A stretch of DNA of 64,000 bases. Origin: Paracoccaceae bacterium (GTDB lineage Bacteria > Pseudomonadota > Alphaproteobacteria > Rhodobacterales > Rhodobacteraceae). The translations under genes were made by a program, and so were the position numbers. The stretch spans positions 1 through 64,000 of the forward strand of contig JALHOL010000007.1 of NCBI GenBank assembly GCA_022843025.1. Direction: 5' to 3'. Shown in pieces: positions 45,193 through 53,405 of the stretch; positions within the stretch are counted from its first letter, which is position 1, and every line of letters begins with the position of its first letter. The notes beneath the pieces were generated by a model, which had not been told where the DNA came from, searched no databases, and was given only the letters and a program-made list of their open reading frames with translations.

Positions 45193-46365
45193 CTAGACGA
45201 CTGCCAGTTCCGCAAAGGGGCGACCTTTGATCATGCGTTCGACGGAAAGGTCCGACAGATCGATGGTCTGCCAGCCGCCCGTCAGGATGTGTTCGGCCAC
45301 ACCCCGGCCCACAGCGGGCGATTGCTGCAACCCGTGACCGGAAAAGCCGTTGATCAGATACAGGTTCGGCAGCGCCGGATGCGGCCCCAGGATCGCGTTC
45401 TGATCAAGCGTGTTATAGGCGTAGTGGCCAACCCAATGGCGGATGACTTTGACCGCGTCAAAGCACGGCGCGCGATGCCAGAGCGCGGGCCAGATGATGT
45501 CTTCCCAGAGGTGAAGATCGGGTTCGAAATCATCCGCGTCGCAGGGGCCGTCATCTGCGGGCACGGTCGCGGTGATCCATTGCTGATGTTCGGGCCTGAT
45601 CCAATATTCCGTGTCGATCAGCAGCGGTGCGCCGGGAAGCCGCGCATTCGGGGCGTCGATCACAAAGACGGTCCGTTTCCGGGGTTCCACTGCCAGCGGC
45701 AGGCCGGCCATGGCCATGACCTGCGCCGCGCAGGGACCGGCGGAATTGACGGCCGCCCCGCAGGCGACAAGCCCCCCCTGCCCCAGCGTGACCCCGGTGA
45801 CGCGGCCAGCTTCGGTAGAGATGCCCGTGACCGTATCGGTGATGAAACGCGCGCCGAGCGTTTTTGCGGCGTTACGGAACCCTGCAAGCAGACCCATGTT
45901 GTCGAAGAAGCCCTCATCCCGGGGGCCGAAACTCGCCCCGGCAAGATCTTCGGTGTTGAGCCATGGCAGGCGCGCGGCGGTCTGATCGGGGGTCCAAATC
46001 TCGGTCGCGGCGCCATGGGCGTGCTGCATTGCGGCGACCTCGGTCAGGGTGGCGAGGGCGGTGTCACTGCGGGCGAGGAAGAGATAGCCGTTTTCGCGCA
46101 GGCCGAGCGTGGGGATGCCCACATCGAGGCCAAGGCTTTCCTGAAAATTGCGGATGAAGCCGATGCCGAATCGCGAGATTTCAACATTCACCGGGGTGGT
46201 GAATTGCTGGCGGATTCCGGCGGCGGACAGCGCGGTGGAGGCACGGGCGAAGCTGGGATCGCGTTCGACGACAAGGACATCAAGTGTGGGCTGCATCCGT
46301 TTGAGCCAGAAGGCCACGGATGCGCCCATCACTGCGCCACCGATCACCACGACATCCGCTTTCAT
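45193..46365 (-). CDS. FAD-dependent oxidoreductase (DAO/sarcosine oxidase-like)
   Basis: A 390-residue flavoprotein of the D-amino-acid oxidase fold: N-terminal dinucleotide loop VVIGGAVMGASVAFWL, C-terminal INGFSGHGLQQSPAVG typical of the glycine/sarcosine oxidase group. It probably oxidises an N-methyl or secondary amine compound; the substrate is not evident. A solo LuxR-type gene is divergent, separated by 117 bases, and could regulate it. Confidence 0.85.
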   Translation of the reverse strand: MKADVVVIGGAVMGASVAFWLKRMQPTLDVLVVERDPSFARASTALSAAGIRQQFTTPVNVEISRFGIGFIRNFQESLGLDVGIPTLGLRENGYLFLARSDTALATLTEVAAMQHAHGAATEIWTPDQTAARLPWLNTEDLAGASFGPRDEGFFDNMGLLAGFRNAAKTLGARFITDTVTGISTEAGRVTGVTLGQGGLVACGAAVNSAGPCAAQVMAMAGLPLAVEPRKRTVFVIDAPNARLPGAPLLIDTEYWIRPEHQQWITATVPADDGPCDADDFEPDLHLWEDIIWPALWHRAPCFDAVKVIRHWVGHYAYNTLDQNAILGPHPALPNLYLINGFSGHGLQQSPAVGRGVAEHILTGGWQTIDLSDLSVERMIKGRPFAELAVV

Positions 46366-46482
46366 CGCGCGCTCTCCTTGCAGGACGGCTGTTTTCCTCG
46401 ACAGCCCATGGAGGCGTGGTTAGACAGATAACGTGTCTAGGACAAGCCGCGCCGGGGTGGGGTCTGGCGGGGCGAAACGGGG

Positions 46483-47292
46483 ATGGGGATCGTGAGCGAG
46501 GTTCTTCCGCTTTTGGCGCGGATTGCCGAAGCTGTTGCTGTGCGCCCGGTCTGGGAGGCGGCGACTGGCTATTTTTCCAGTATTGGCTTTGGCCGGGTGA
46601 ATTATGGATTCACGCGCTTTGCTTCCGAACGGTCGATCGGCAATCCGGAGGATGCGGTTTTTCTGACGACCGGGGATGATGATTATGCGCGGCGCTATTT
46701 TTCGGGCGGGTTGTTTTCGCGCACGCCTGCCTTTCGCTGGGCGCAGGAAAACACCGGGGCCTGCACGTGGAAATGGGTGAAAGAGGCCTTTGAGGCAGGC
46801 ACCCTGAGCGAGGCCGAGGCGGCGGCGGTGCGGCAGAATGCGGCGATGGGGGTGAAGGCCGGGATCACGGTGAGCTTTCCCGAAACCTCCAGCCGGGCCA
46901 AGGGCGCGCTGGGGATGATCGCTGATCCAGAGTTGGACCATAATGCGGTGGAGGGCATCTGGGCCGAGCGGCGGCAGGAAATTCTGGCCGTGGCCAACAT
47001 GATGCATCTGAAGATCGTGAACATGCCGGGGGCGAACCGCCGCCGCCCGCTGACCCAGCGGCAGCGCGAGGCGCTGGAATGGGTGGCGGATGGCAAGACA
47101 ACGCAGGATGTGGCGCTGTTGATGCAGGTGTCGCCGGCGATGGTAGAAAAGCATCTGCGCCTGGCGCGCGAGGCGCTGGATGTGGAGACAACGGCACAGG
47201 CCGTGGCCAAGGCCGCGTTGTTGAACATGATCTTCCAGAAGGATGACGGCGCGGGTCCGGCCCCTGCCCGTGCTGCAACTGCAGCAAGGTAG
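46483..47292 (+). CDS. LuxR-type regulator with autoinducer-binding domain (solo)
   Basis: A 269-residue protein with an N-terminal autoinducer-binding-like domain (about 10-175, including WVKEAFEAG-type region) and a C-terminal LuxR helix-turn-helix (LTQRQREALEWVADGKTTQD, SPAMVEKHLRLAREAL). No luxI-type synthase is encoded in the window, so it is a solo (orphan) receptor, common in Rhodobacteraceae. The ligand is unknown. A perfect TTAA-N7-TTAA site lies 16 bases after its stop. Confidence 0.85.
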   Translation: MGIVSEVLPLLARIAEAVAVRPVWEAATGYFSSIGFGRVNYGFTRFASERSIGNPEDAVFLTTGDDDYARRYFSGGLFSRTPAFRWAQENTGACTWKWVKEAFEAGTLSEAEAAAVRQNAAMGVKAGITVSFPETSSRAKGALGMIADPELDHNAVEGIWAERRQEILAVANMMHLKIVNMPGANRRRPLTQRQREALEWVADGKTTQDVALLMQVSPAMVEKHLRLAREALDVETTAQAVAKAALLNMIFQKDDGAGPAPARAATAAR

Positions 47293-47308
47293 GGAATCCC
47301 TGACTATC

Positions 47309-47323
47309 TTAACGCTGCGTTAA
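47309..47323 (+). promoter_or_regulatory. Perfect CtrA-like site (TTAA-N7-TTAA)
   Basis: TTAA-CGCTGCG-TTAA, also the core of a palindrome CTTAACG-CTG-CGTTAAG (47308-47324). It could be a CtrA full site driving the downstream non-coding segment, or a simple hairpin ending the luxR-type gene. No T-tract follows, which favours a binding site. Confidence 0.5.
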
Positions 47324-47329
47324 GGGATC

Positions 47330-47453
47330 AACTGCAGGTACGTTCCGATGAGTGGTGGCTTCGGCCTGGGACGGCTGGCGGGGTGAGCGGCATTATTTCA
47401 CCGCATCCTGTTGGCGACACACCCTTCCCCTTCCCCGGGGAGGTGGTTTTTTT
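47330..47453 (+). ncRNA. Candidate short transcript after a CtrA-like site
   Basis: Between the site at 47309 and a hairpin with seven T residues (CACC...GGTG, 47420-47453) lies about 120 bases with no ordinary gene. It holds a 12-codon mini-ORF (47348-47386, MSGGFGLGRLAG) and a small GCGG / CCGC hairpin. The boundaries are inferred from the site and the terminator only. Confidence 0.35.
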
Positions 47454-47538
47454 GTCGGGAAGGCGGAATTTCCCGCCGCTGGACCGGCGCAGTGCTTGTG
47501 CGCGATGCCTCATCCCCAAGGCAGGACGCATGGAGATA

Positions 47539-47574
47539 CGGTGCAGTCGAAAGGCTGCACCGTTTTTCTTTTTT
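47539..47574 (+). terminator. Strong intrinsic terminator without an upstream gene
   Basis: CGGTGCAG / CTGCACCG around an 8-base loop followed by TTTTTCTTTTTT. The nearest upstream + strand gene ends 247 bases earlier and already has another terminator at 47420-47453, so this one may close a second short non-coding RNA (about 47457-47574). Confidence 0.8.
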
Positions 47575-47612
47575 GGGGCCAAGCGTCGTGCCCCCCTGCC
47601 CTGCGGGAAAGC

Positions 47613-47640
47613 AAAAGACCCGCCCCTTGCGGGACGGGCC
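47613..47640 (-). terminator. tsf terminator
   Basis: On the minus strand: GCCCGTCCC / GGGGCGGGT (two G-T wobbles) around GCAA, followed by CTTTTGC. Located 24 bases after the tsf stop codon. Confidence 0.8.
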
Positions 47641-47663
47641 TTTCGATACAGATTGACGGAAGA

Positions 47664-48560
47664 TCAGCCGTTCAGGGCCTTGGCCACTTCGGCGGCGAAA
47701 TCTTCTTTTTCCTTTTCGATGCCTTCACCCACCGCCATGCGGACGAAGCCCAGAATTTCCACGCCCGCATCCTTGGCAGCCTGAGCCACCGTGACGTCGG
47801 GGTTGATGACGAATTTCTGGTTCAGCAGGGTCGATTCTTCGAAGAACTTCTTCATCCGGCCCGGGATGATGTTGTTCTGGATCACGGCTTCGGGCTTCGG
47901 CTTAGCCGAGGCTGCGTTTTCTTCCAGCGCTTTGGCGGTTTGCACGGCCAGTTCGCGGGCGATGGTGTCGGCATCCATGTCAGCCTCGGAGAGCGAGACC
48001 GGCGAGGTGGCGGCGATGTGCATCGCAACCTGCTTGCCGATGCCGTTATCGGTGCCCTTGATCGCCACCAGAACGCCGATGCGGCCAAGGCCATCGGCGG
48101 CGGAGGTGTGGATGTAGGAGGCGACGCTGTCACCTTCGACCGATGCCATGCGGCGCAGGTTCATGTTTTCGCCGATGGTGGCGATGGTTTCCTGAAGCAC
48201 CAGCTCAACCGGCTTGCCGCCCATGTCGGCGGTCTTGAGCGCGGCCAGATCGGACACGGTCAGCGCGGCATGGGTGATGCCCCGGACGAGGTTCTGGAAA
48301 TCTGCGTTCTTGCCGACGAAATCGGTTTCCGAGTTCACCTCGACCGCGACGCCCTTGCCGCCCGAAACGGCGACGCCAACGAGACCTTCGGCAGCGACGC
48401 GGTCGGCCTTTTTGGCGGCCTTGGCGAGGCCCTTGGTGCGCAGCCAGTCAACAGCGGCCTGCATGTCACCATTGGTTTCGGTGAGTGCCTTCTTTACATC
48501 CATCATCCCTGCGCCGGTGGATTCGCGCAGTTCTTTCACCATTGCTGCGGTGATTGTCAT
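47664..48560 (-). CDS. tsf: Translation elongation factor Ts
   Basis: Nucleotide-exchange factor for EF-Tu, 298 residues. The N-terminal UBA-like [19 protein letters not shown] and the core [13 protein letters not shown] and [11 protein letters not shown] are typical. Follows rpsB on the minus strand with an 83-base gap containing a hairpin (48586-48609). Confidence 0.97.
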   Translation of the reverse strand: MTITAAMVKELRESTGAGMMDVKKALTETNGDMQAAVDWLRTKGLAKAAKKADRVAAEGLVGVAVSGGKGVAVEVNSETDFVGKNADFQNLVRGITHAALTVSDLAALKTADMGGKPVELVLQETIATIGENMNLRRMASVEGDSVASYIHTSAADGLGRIGVLVAIKGTDNGIGKQVAMHIAATSPVSLSEADMDADTIARELAVQTAKALEENAASAKPKPEAVIQNNIIPGRMKKFFEESTLLNQKFVINPDVTVAQAAKDAGVEILGFVRMAVGEGIEKEKEDFAAEVAKALNG

Positions 48561-48585
48561 GTCAGACTCCTGAAATTCGTGTGTG

Positions 48586-48609
48586 ACCCGGGAGGTATCC
48601 CCCCCGGGT
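48586..48609 (-). other. Hairpin between rpsB and tsf
   Basis: ACCCGGG (48586-48592) and CCCGGGT (48603-48609) form a 7-bp perfect stem around ten bases. It lies 26 bases upstream of the tsf start without a T-tract. It could set the rpsB:tsf expression ratio by partial termination or RNA processing. Confidence 0.6.
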
Positions 48610-48643
48610 AAACGCCCTGTGACAGGCGGTATGTCAGGCGCAA

Positions 48644-49402
48644 TCAGGCTTCGGCGACGGCTTCTTCTTCGGGCGCGGTTTCCAGCGCGCCGACGTCGAT
48701 GCCTGCGGCGCCAAGCTGGGCCGACATGCCATCAAGCGCGGCACGGGCGACCAGATCGCAATACAGCGCGATGGCGCGGGCGGCGTCGTCATTGCCGGGG
48801 ATCACGTAATCCACGCCTTTGGGCGAGCAGTTGGTGTCGACCACGGCCACGACCGGGATGCCCAGCTTCTGCGCTTCGAGGATGGCGAGGTCTTCCTTGC
48901 CCACGTCGATGATGAAGATCAGGTCCGGGGTGCCGCCCATTTCGCGGATGCCGCCCAGCGAGGCCTGCAGTTTGTTCTGCTCACGCTCGATGTTCAGGCG
49001 TTCTTTCTTGGTCAGGCCTTCGGCGCCGTGAGCCATCATTTCGTCGATCTGCTTCAGACGGTTGATCGACTGCGAGACGGTTTTCCAGTTGGTGAGCGTG
49101 CCGCCCAGCCAACGGTGGTTCATGTAGAACTGTGCGCATTTTTCCGCGGCTTCGGCGATCGGCTTCTGGGCCTGACGCTTGGTGCCGACAAACAGGATGC
49201 GGCCGTTCTTGGCGACGGTGTCGCGCACGACTTTGAGCGCCTGTTCCAGCATCGGAACGGTTTGCGTCAGGTCGAGGATATGGATGCCGTTGCGGTCGCC
49301 GTAGATGTACTGACCCATCTTCGGGTTCCAGCGTGCGGTCTGGTGGCCGTAGTGAACGCCAGCTTCAAGCAGCTGACGCATGGAAAACTCTGGGAGAGCC
49401 AT
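48644..49402 (-). CDS. rpsB: 30S ribosomal protein S2
   Basis: Ribosomal protein uS2, 252 residues with an acidic Ala/Glu-rich C-terminal tail ([10 protein letters not shown]). Conserved motifs include [26 protein letters not shown] and [13 protein letters not shown]. The start at 49402 follows AAGGAA. The first gene of rpsB-tsf, preceded by a structured leader (49431-49506). Confidence 0.97.
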   Translation of the reverse strand: MALPEFSMRQLLEAGVHYGHQTARWNPKMGQYIYGDRNGIHILDLTQTVPMLEQALKVVRDTVAKNGRILFVGTKRQAQKPIAEAAEKCAQFYMNHRWLGGTLTNWKTVSQSINRLKQIDEMMAHGAEGLTKKERLNIEREQNKLQASLGGIREMGGTPDLIFIIDVGKEDLAILEAQKLGIPVVAVVDTNCSPKGVDYVIPGNDDAARAIALYCDLVARAALDGMSAQLGAAGIDVGALETAPEEEAVAEA

Positions 49403-49430
49403 GGTCGTGTTCCTTTCCGGTTTATCCCTT

Positions 49431-49506
49431 GGCACCGCTGTCTCAGGGGTTGCCCCCCAACCGGCGGACTTTGCGGGATTTCTCCCCGTAAAGCCCAAGC
49501 GGTGCC
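49431..49506 (-). ncRNA. Structured three-way-junction leader of rpsB mRNA
   Basis: Closing stem P1 is a perfect 9-bp pairing (GGCACCGCT at 49431-49439 with AGCGGTGCC at 49498-49506). Inside are two more helices: GGTTG / CAACC (49448-49452, 49458-49462) and a 9-bp stem with one G-T (CTTTGCGGG at 49469-49477, CCCGTAAAG at 49485-49493). It lies between the likely promoter and the ribosome binding site, as expected for an autogenous r-protein leader. The fold is read by eye. Confidence 0.7.
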
Positions 49507-49520
49507 TGTGAAGTGCGGGT

Positions 49521-49549
49521 GCCTTAGTGGGTTTCGGCAAGATGTGCAA
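49521..49549 (-). promoter_or_regulatory. Likely rpsB promoter
   Basis: On the minus strand: -35 TTGCAC, 17-base spacer, -10 TAAGGC. It would start the RNA just before the P1 stem of the leader at 49506. The match to consensus is moderate. Confidence 0.5.
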
Positions 49550-49590
49550 GTGGGGTTGGGGATTGAAGGGTTGGCGGGTGCGGGTTCGGA

Positions 49591-49634
49591 CAAAAATCTT
49601 CGAAGATTTTTGCAAATTTCTTCGAAGAAATTTG
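49591..49634. repeat. Paired 22-nt hairpins, TTCGAA-loop type
   Basis: Two exactly adjacent 22-base perfect palindromes: arms CAAAAATC around TTCGAA (49591-49612) and arms CAAATTTC around TTCGAA (49613-49634). They begin one base after the stop of the GNAT gene (minus strand). Same layout as 54453-54496. Confidence 0.92.
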
Positions 49635-49635
49635 G

Positions 49636-50193
49636 TCAAACGCGGGTTAGGAGCACCCAATCGGAAAAATCTGGCTGCCAGATGGCATCGCCCACGGCAG
49701 TGCGGCGGGCGCGTTCGGTGAAGCCTGTGGCGTGGTAGAGCGTGATGGCGGAGGTGTTGGTTGACCCGGTGATGAGCGCCTGCGGCCCCTGCCCTGCTTG
49801 TCCCAGCATCCAACGGGCGAGGCCCTGTCGGCGGAAGGCGGGGAATATGGCGAGGCTGTTGATGTAGAGCGCGCCACGCGGGGCTAGGTTTTCCAGGTCT
49901 TGCAAGGGGATGGCGGTGGCGGGGAGGTCGTTGGTGGGCAAGGGCTCCGGCGGGATGGGCCAGGACATGAGCATTCCGGCGGTTTGGCCGTTCGCCATCA
50001 GGATGCGGGTATTGCGGTAGCTGAACCCGCCCTGTTCGCGCCGTGCGCGGGCGATGGCGAAGGCGTCGGGGTCTGCGCCCGGTGGGGTGAGCGCGGCCCA
50101 AAGGGCGCGGGCCATGCCATGGCTGGCCATATCCATCAGCGCCACGATGGCGGCGGCGTCATCTGGGGTTGCGGGGCGAAGCTGGCGGTCCAT
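49636..50193 (-). CDS. GNAT family N-acetyltransferase
   Basis: A 185-residue acetyl-CoA-dependent acetyltransferase. The acetyl-CoA motif can be read as [20 protein letters not shown] (Q/RxxGxG/A variant RRQGLA), followed by [14 protein letters not shown]. The substrate is unknown. The start at 50193 gives [20 protein letters not shown], a standard GNAT beginning. The stop codon merges into a paired-hairpin element. Confidence 0.82.
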   Translation of the reverse strand: MDRQLRPATPDDAAAIVALMDMASHGMARALWAALTPPGADPDAFAIARARREQGGFSYRNTRILMANGQTAGMLMSWPIPPEPLPTNDLPATAIPLQDLENLAPRGALYINSLAIFPAFRRQGLARWMLGQAGQGPQALITGSTNTSAITLYHATGFTERARRTAVGDAIWQPDFSDWVLLTRV

Positions 50194-50257
50194 CGCGGCA
50201 AGGTGGCATGTCGCGGCGCGGCTTGAAAGCCCCTGCCCTTCCCGCCTAGATGGGCGC

Positions 50258-51169
50258 ATGACGCAGCATCCCCCCCCTTCCGCGCCCGACATCCTGTGCA
50301 TCGGTTCTGTCCTGTGGGACATCATCGGGCGGTCATCGATCGTAATGCGGCAGGGGTCGGATGTGCCGGGGCGGATCACGCGGTTGCCCGGCGGGGTGGC
50401 GATGAACATCGCCATGACGCTGGCGCGGTTGGGGCTGCGGCCTGCGGTGCTGACATCCATCGGGCGCGATGCGGCGGGGGATGAACTGGTCAGCGATTGC
50501 GCACGGCTGGGGGTGGAGACGGGGTTTGCCTATCGGTCGGACGACCTGCCTACGGATCAGTATATGGCGATTGAGGGGGCGAACGGGTTGATCGCAGCGA
50601 TTGCGGATGCGCATTCGCTGGAGGCGGCGGGGGACAAGATTTTGCGGCCGTTGGCGGATGGGACTCTGGGGTCGGCGGGCGCGCCTTGGGCGGGGATGAT
50701 TGCGCTGGACGGGAACCTGACAGTGCATCTGCTGGCCGATATCGCGGCGTCACCCTTGTTTGCGGCGGCAGATTTGCGCGTGGCCCCGGCATCGCCCGGC
50801 AAGGCCGAGCGGTTGCAGCCGCTGATGGGGCATCCGCGGGCGACGCTGTATGTGAATCTGGAAGAGGCCGGGCTGATTGCGCATGACACGTTCGACAGCG
50901 CGGCGTCGGCGGCGGAAGGGCTTTTGGCGCGCGGTGCCGCGCGGGTCCTTGTGACCGATGGCGGGCGGTCTTGCGCGGAAGGCGCGCGGGGTTTGGGTGT
51001 GGTGGTGGATGCCCCGCCCAAGGTGATGGTCACGCGGGTGACAGGCGCGGGGGATACGTTCATGGCCGCCCATATCGTGGCGGAACGGCGCGGCGCGGGC
51101 CGGGAAGAGGCGCTGGCGGCGGCGATCCGTGCGGCGGCAACTTATGTGAGCGGAGAGATGCCGGAATGA
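50258..51169 (+). CDS. psuK: PfkB-family sugar kinase, probable pseudouridine kinase
   Basis: Ribokinase-like kinase of 303 residues with the GG-motif LPGGVAMNIAMTLARLG (43-59) and the anion-hole/catalytic VTGAGDTF with Asp266. Because psuG follows in the same operon, the substrate is probably pseudouridine, giving pseudouridine 5'-phosphate. A DUF1349 gene separates the two and overlaps this gene by four bases. The kinase identity is inferred from the neighbour; by sequence alone it is a general PfkB kinase. Confidence 0.8.
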   Translation: MTQHPPPSAPDILCIGSVLWDIIGRSSIVMRQGSDVPGRITRLPGGVAMNIAMTLARLGLRPAVLTSIGRDAAGDELVSDCARLGVETGFAYRSDDLPTDQYMAIEGANGLIAAIADAHSLEAAGDKILRPLADGTLGSAGAPWAGMIALDGNLTVHLLADIAASPLFAAADLRVAPASPGKAERLQPLMGHPRATLYVNLEEAGLIAHDTFDSAASAAEGLLARGAARVLVTDGGRSCAEGARGLGVVVDAPPKVMVTRVTGAGDTFMAAHIVAERRGAGREEALAAAIRAAATYVSGEMPE

Positions 51170-51747
51170 GCCGATTTTCACGGATGACATGGTTGAACCC
51201 GCCGGTTGAGCAGAGCGAAGGCCCGGCCGGTTTGGAAGTGGTGACGGGTGAGAACACCGATTTCTGGCGAGAGACATTCTATGGTTTCGTGCGCCACAAC
51301 GGCCATTTCCTGTGGGAACCGGCGCAGGGTGATTTCACCGCCGAAGTGACGATTTCGGGAAGCTACCGCGCGCTTTATGATCAGGCGGGGTTGATGATGC
51401 TGCTGTCAGATCAGCATTGGATCAAATGCGGGGTCGAGGTGAATGACGGCCAGCCGGTGTTTTCCACCGTGATCACCAACCTGCATTCGGACTGGGCAAC
51501 GATGCCCCTGCCCTTTGATGCCAGCAAGCTGCGTCTGCGGCTGACCCGCCATGCCGAGGCGGTGCGGGTGGATGTGGCGAACCCTGCGGGGGGCTGGATT
51601 CTGGCGCGGCTGGGATATCTGCCCGCGGGGTTGCCCGCCAAGGTGGGGATCATGGCCTGTTCGCCGGAACGGGCGCGGTTCCGGGTGACGTTTTCGGATT
51701 ATCGCTGCGGGCCTGCGATCCCGCGCGCATTGCATGAAGGGCATTGA
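51166..51747 (+). CDS. DUF1349 (concanavalin-like) protein
   Basis: A 193-residue beta-rich protein of the DUF1349 family (NTDFWRETFYGFVRHNGHFL, YDQAGLMMLLSDQHWIKCGV, NLHSDWATMPLP). It lacks a signal peptide. Members are associated with carbohydrate metabolism, but no reaction is established. Placed between psuK and psuG with tight overlap, so it may assist pseudouridine or ribose-phosphate handling, for example as a mutarotase-like or regulatory protein. This is inference. Confidence 0.78.
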   Translation: MSRFSRMTWLNPPVEQSEGPAGLEVVTGENTDFWRETFYGFVRHNGHFLWEPAQGDFTAEVTISGSYRALYDQAGLMMLLSDQHWIKCGVEVNDGQPVFSTVITNLHSDWATMPLPFDASKLRLRLTRHAEAVRVDVANPAGGWILARLGYLPAGLPAKVGIMACSPERARFRVTFSDYRCGPAIPRALHEGH

Positions 51748-51748
51748 G

Positions 51749-52660
51749 ATGGATTTGTTGACCTTTTCGCCAGAGGTGGCAGTCGCGCTGCGCGATGGCG
51801 CGCCAGTGGTGGCGTTGGAATCGACCATCATCACCCATGGGATGCCGTTTCCGCAGAATGTGGAGGCTGCGCGGGCGGTTGAGGCCGAGATCCGCGCCCA
51901 TGGCGCGGTGCCCGCGACGATTGCCGTGATGGGCGGGCGCATCCATGTGGGGTTGACCGAGGCGGAGCTGGACGCACTGGGAAAGGCGAGGGGCGTGGCC
52001 AAGCTGAGCCGGGCGGACCTTGCCGCCTGTCTGGCGACGGGGGGCGTTGGGGCGACAACGGTGGCGGCCACGATGATCTGTGCGCGGCTGGCGGGGATTG
52101 CGGTCTTTGCCACGGGCGGGATCGGGGGCGTGCATCGCGGGGCGGAGACGTCGTTTGATATCTCGGCCGATCTGCCGGAGCTGGCGCAGACGGCGGTGAC
52201 AGTGGTGGCGGCGGGGGCCAAGGCGATCCTGGACCTGCCCAAGACGCTGGAATATCTGGAAACGGCGGGGGTGCCTGTGATTGCCTATGGGCAAGATGCC
52301 TTTCCGGCGTTCTGGTCGCGTGACAGCGGGCTGAAGGCACCGCTGCGGATGGACAGCGCAGGTCAGATCGCAGCGGCGGCGCGCGTGCGCGCGGCGCTGG
52401 GGTTGCCCGGGGGGCAGTTGGTGGCGAACCCGATCCCGGCAGAGGCCGAGATTGCGCGCGAGGTGATCGGCCCGGTGATCGAGGCAGCGTTGGCCGAGGC
52501 GCAGGCGCAGGGGATTGCGGCAAAGGCGGTGACGCCCTTCCTGTTGCAGCGCATCTTTGAACTGACCGAGGGGCGGTCGTTGGCAGCCAACATTGCCCTT
52601 GTTCTGAACAATGCGCGGCTGGGGGCGGCAATTGCCGTGGCGCTGGCGCGCGGGGCGTGA
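51749..52660 (+). CDS. psuG: Pseudouridine-5'-phosphate glycosidase
   Basis: Cleaves pseudouridine 5'-phosphate to uracil and ribose 5-phosphate, 303 residues. The N-terminal VALESTIITHGMPFPQN with catalytic Glu24, the DLAACLATGGVGATTVAATM region and VAAGAKAILDLPKTLEYLET, which carries the active-site Lys, are all conserved. The start at 51749 (MDLLTFSPEVAVALRDG) is chosen over 51734. Last gene of the psu operon. Confidence 0.93.
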   Translation: MDLLTFSPEVAVALRDGAPVVALESTIITHGMPFPQNVEAARAVEAEIRAHGAVPATIAVMGGRIHVGLTEAELDALGKARGVAKLSRADLAACLATGGVGATTVAATMICARLAGIAVFATGGIGGVHRGAETSFDISADLPELAQTAVTVVAAGAKAILDLPKTLEYLETAGVPVIAYGQDAFPAFWSRDSGLKAPLRMDSAGQIAAAARVRAALGLPGGQLVANPIPAEAEIAREVIGPVIEAALAEAQAQGIAAKAVTPFLLQRIFELTEGRSLAANIALVLNNARLGAAIAVALARGA

Positions 52661-52721
52661 TGCAACGGTTGTATGGTGTGAGTGGCGTTCCTAAATTGGC
52701 GGGAACAAGGGAACGGGGACA

Positions 52722-53405
52722 ATGACAGAGAACCATCCGCCGAAGCGCAGCCTGTTGGGGGCGCTGCGGGCCAGCTTTTTGACCGGCTTGGTCGTGGTGT
52801 TGCCCACGGGGCTGACGCTGTGGCTGATCTGGTCGGTGGTGGGGTGGCTGGACGGGTGGATCTTGCCGCTGATCCCGGCGGCCTATCAGCCCGAAGCGAT
52901 TGTGCATCGGATTTTCGGGCCGGAGGTGAATTTCCCGCTGCGCGGTGTGGGCGTGGCGGTGTTTCTGGTCTTTACCGTTCTGATCGGCTGGATGGCGCGC
53001 GGATTTCTGGGCCGCACGTTGATGGGACAGGCCGAGCAGCTGGTTGAACGCGTGCCGGTGGTGCGGTCGATCTATGGCGGTTTGAAGCAGATCACCGAGA
53101 CGGTTTTCGCGCAGAAGGAAAAGACCTTTGACCGGACCTGTCTGGTAGAGTTTCCGCGCGCCGGGGCCTGGGCGGTGGGGTTGGTGGCATCCAGCCCCAA
53201 GGGCGAGATCGCGACCAAGCTGCCGGGGGCGGAAGAGATGATCGCGGTCTTTGTCGCGCTGACCCCGCTGACGTCGGGGGTGCTGATCTATGTGCCCAAG
53301 CGCGAGGTGATATTCCTGGACATGAAGCCCGATGAGGCGGCCAAGCTGGTGGTGTCGGGCGGATTGGTTTATCCGGCGCAGAAGGAACCACTGATCAGCA
53401 AATGA
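52722..53405 (+). CDS. DUF502 membrane protein
   Basis: A 227-residue protein of the DUF502 family with two N-terminal membrane helices (about 15-40 and 70-90) and a conserved cytoplasmic domain (IYGGLKQITETVFAQKEKTF, VALTPLTSGVLIYVPKREVI). Function unknown; family members are broadly conserved in proteobacteria and plants. It ends directly at the stop of the convergent patatin gene (no gap). Confidence 0.82.
   Translation: MTENHPPKRSLLGALRASFLTGLVVVLPTGLTLWLIWSVVGWLDGWILPLIPAAYQPEAIVHRIFGPEVNFPLRGVGVAVFLVFTVLIGWMARGFLGRTLMGQAEQLVERVPVVRSIYGGLKQITETVFAQKEKTFDRTCLVEFPRAGAWAVGLVASSPKGEIATKLPGAEEMIAVFVALTPLTSGVLIYVPKREVIFLDMKPDEAAKLVVSGGLVYPAQKEPLISK

Noticed and set aside
46483..47292. Quorum-sensing pair
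   Set aside because: Only the LuxR-type receptor is present; no synthase gene of the LuxI type is encoded in the window.
47383..47784. 133-codon + strand frame after the luxR-type gene
   Set aside because: Crosses two terminators and enters tsf antisense; sequence is not protein-like.
47352..48611. 419-codon + strand frame over tsf
   Set aside because: It covers the well-supported tsf gene on the other strand and runs through a terminator; no recognisable protein features.
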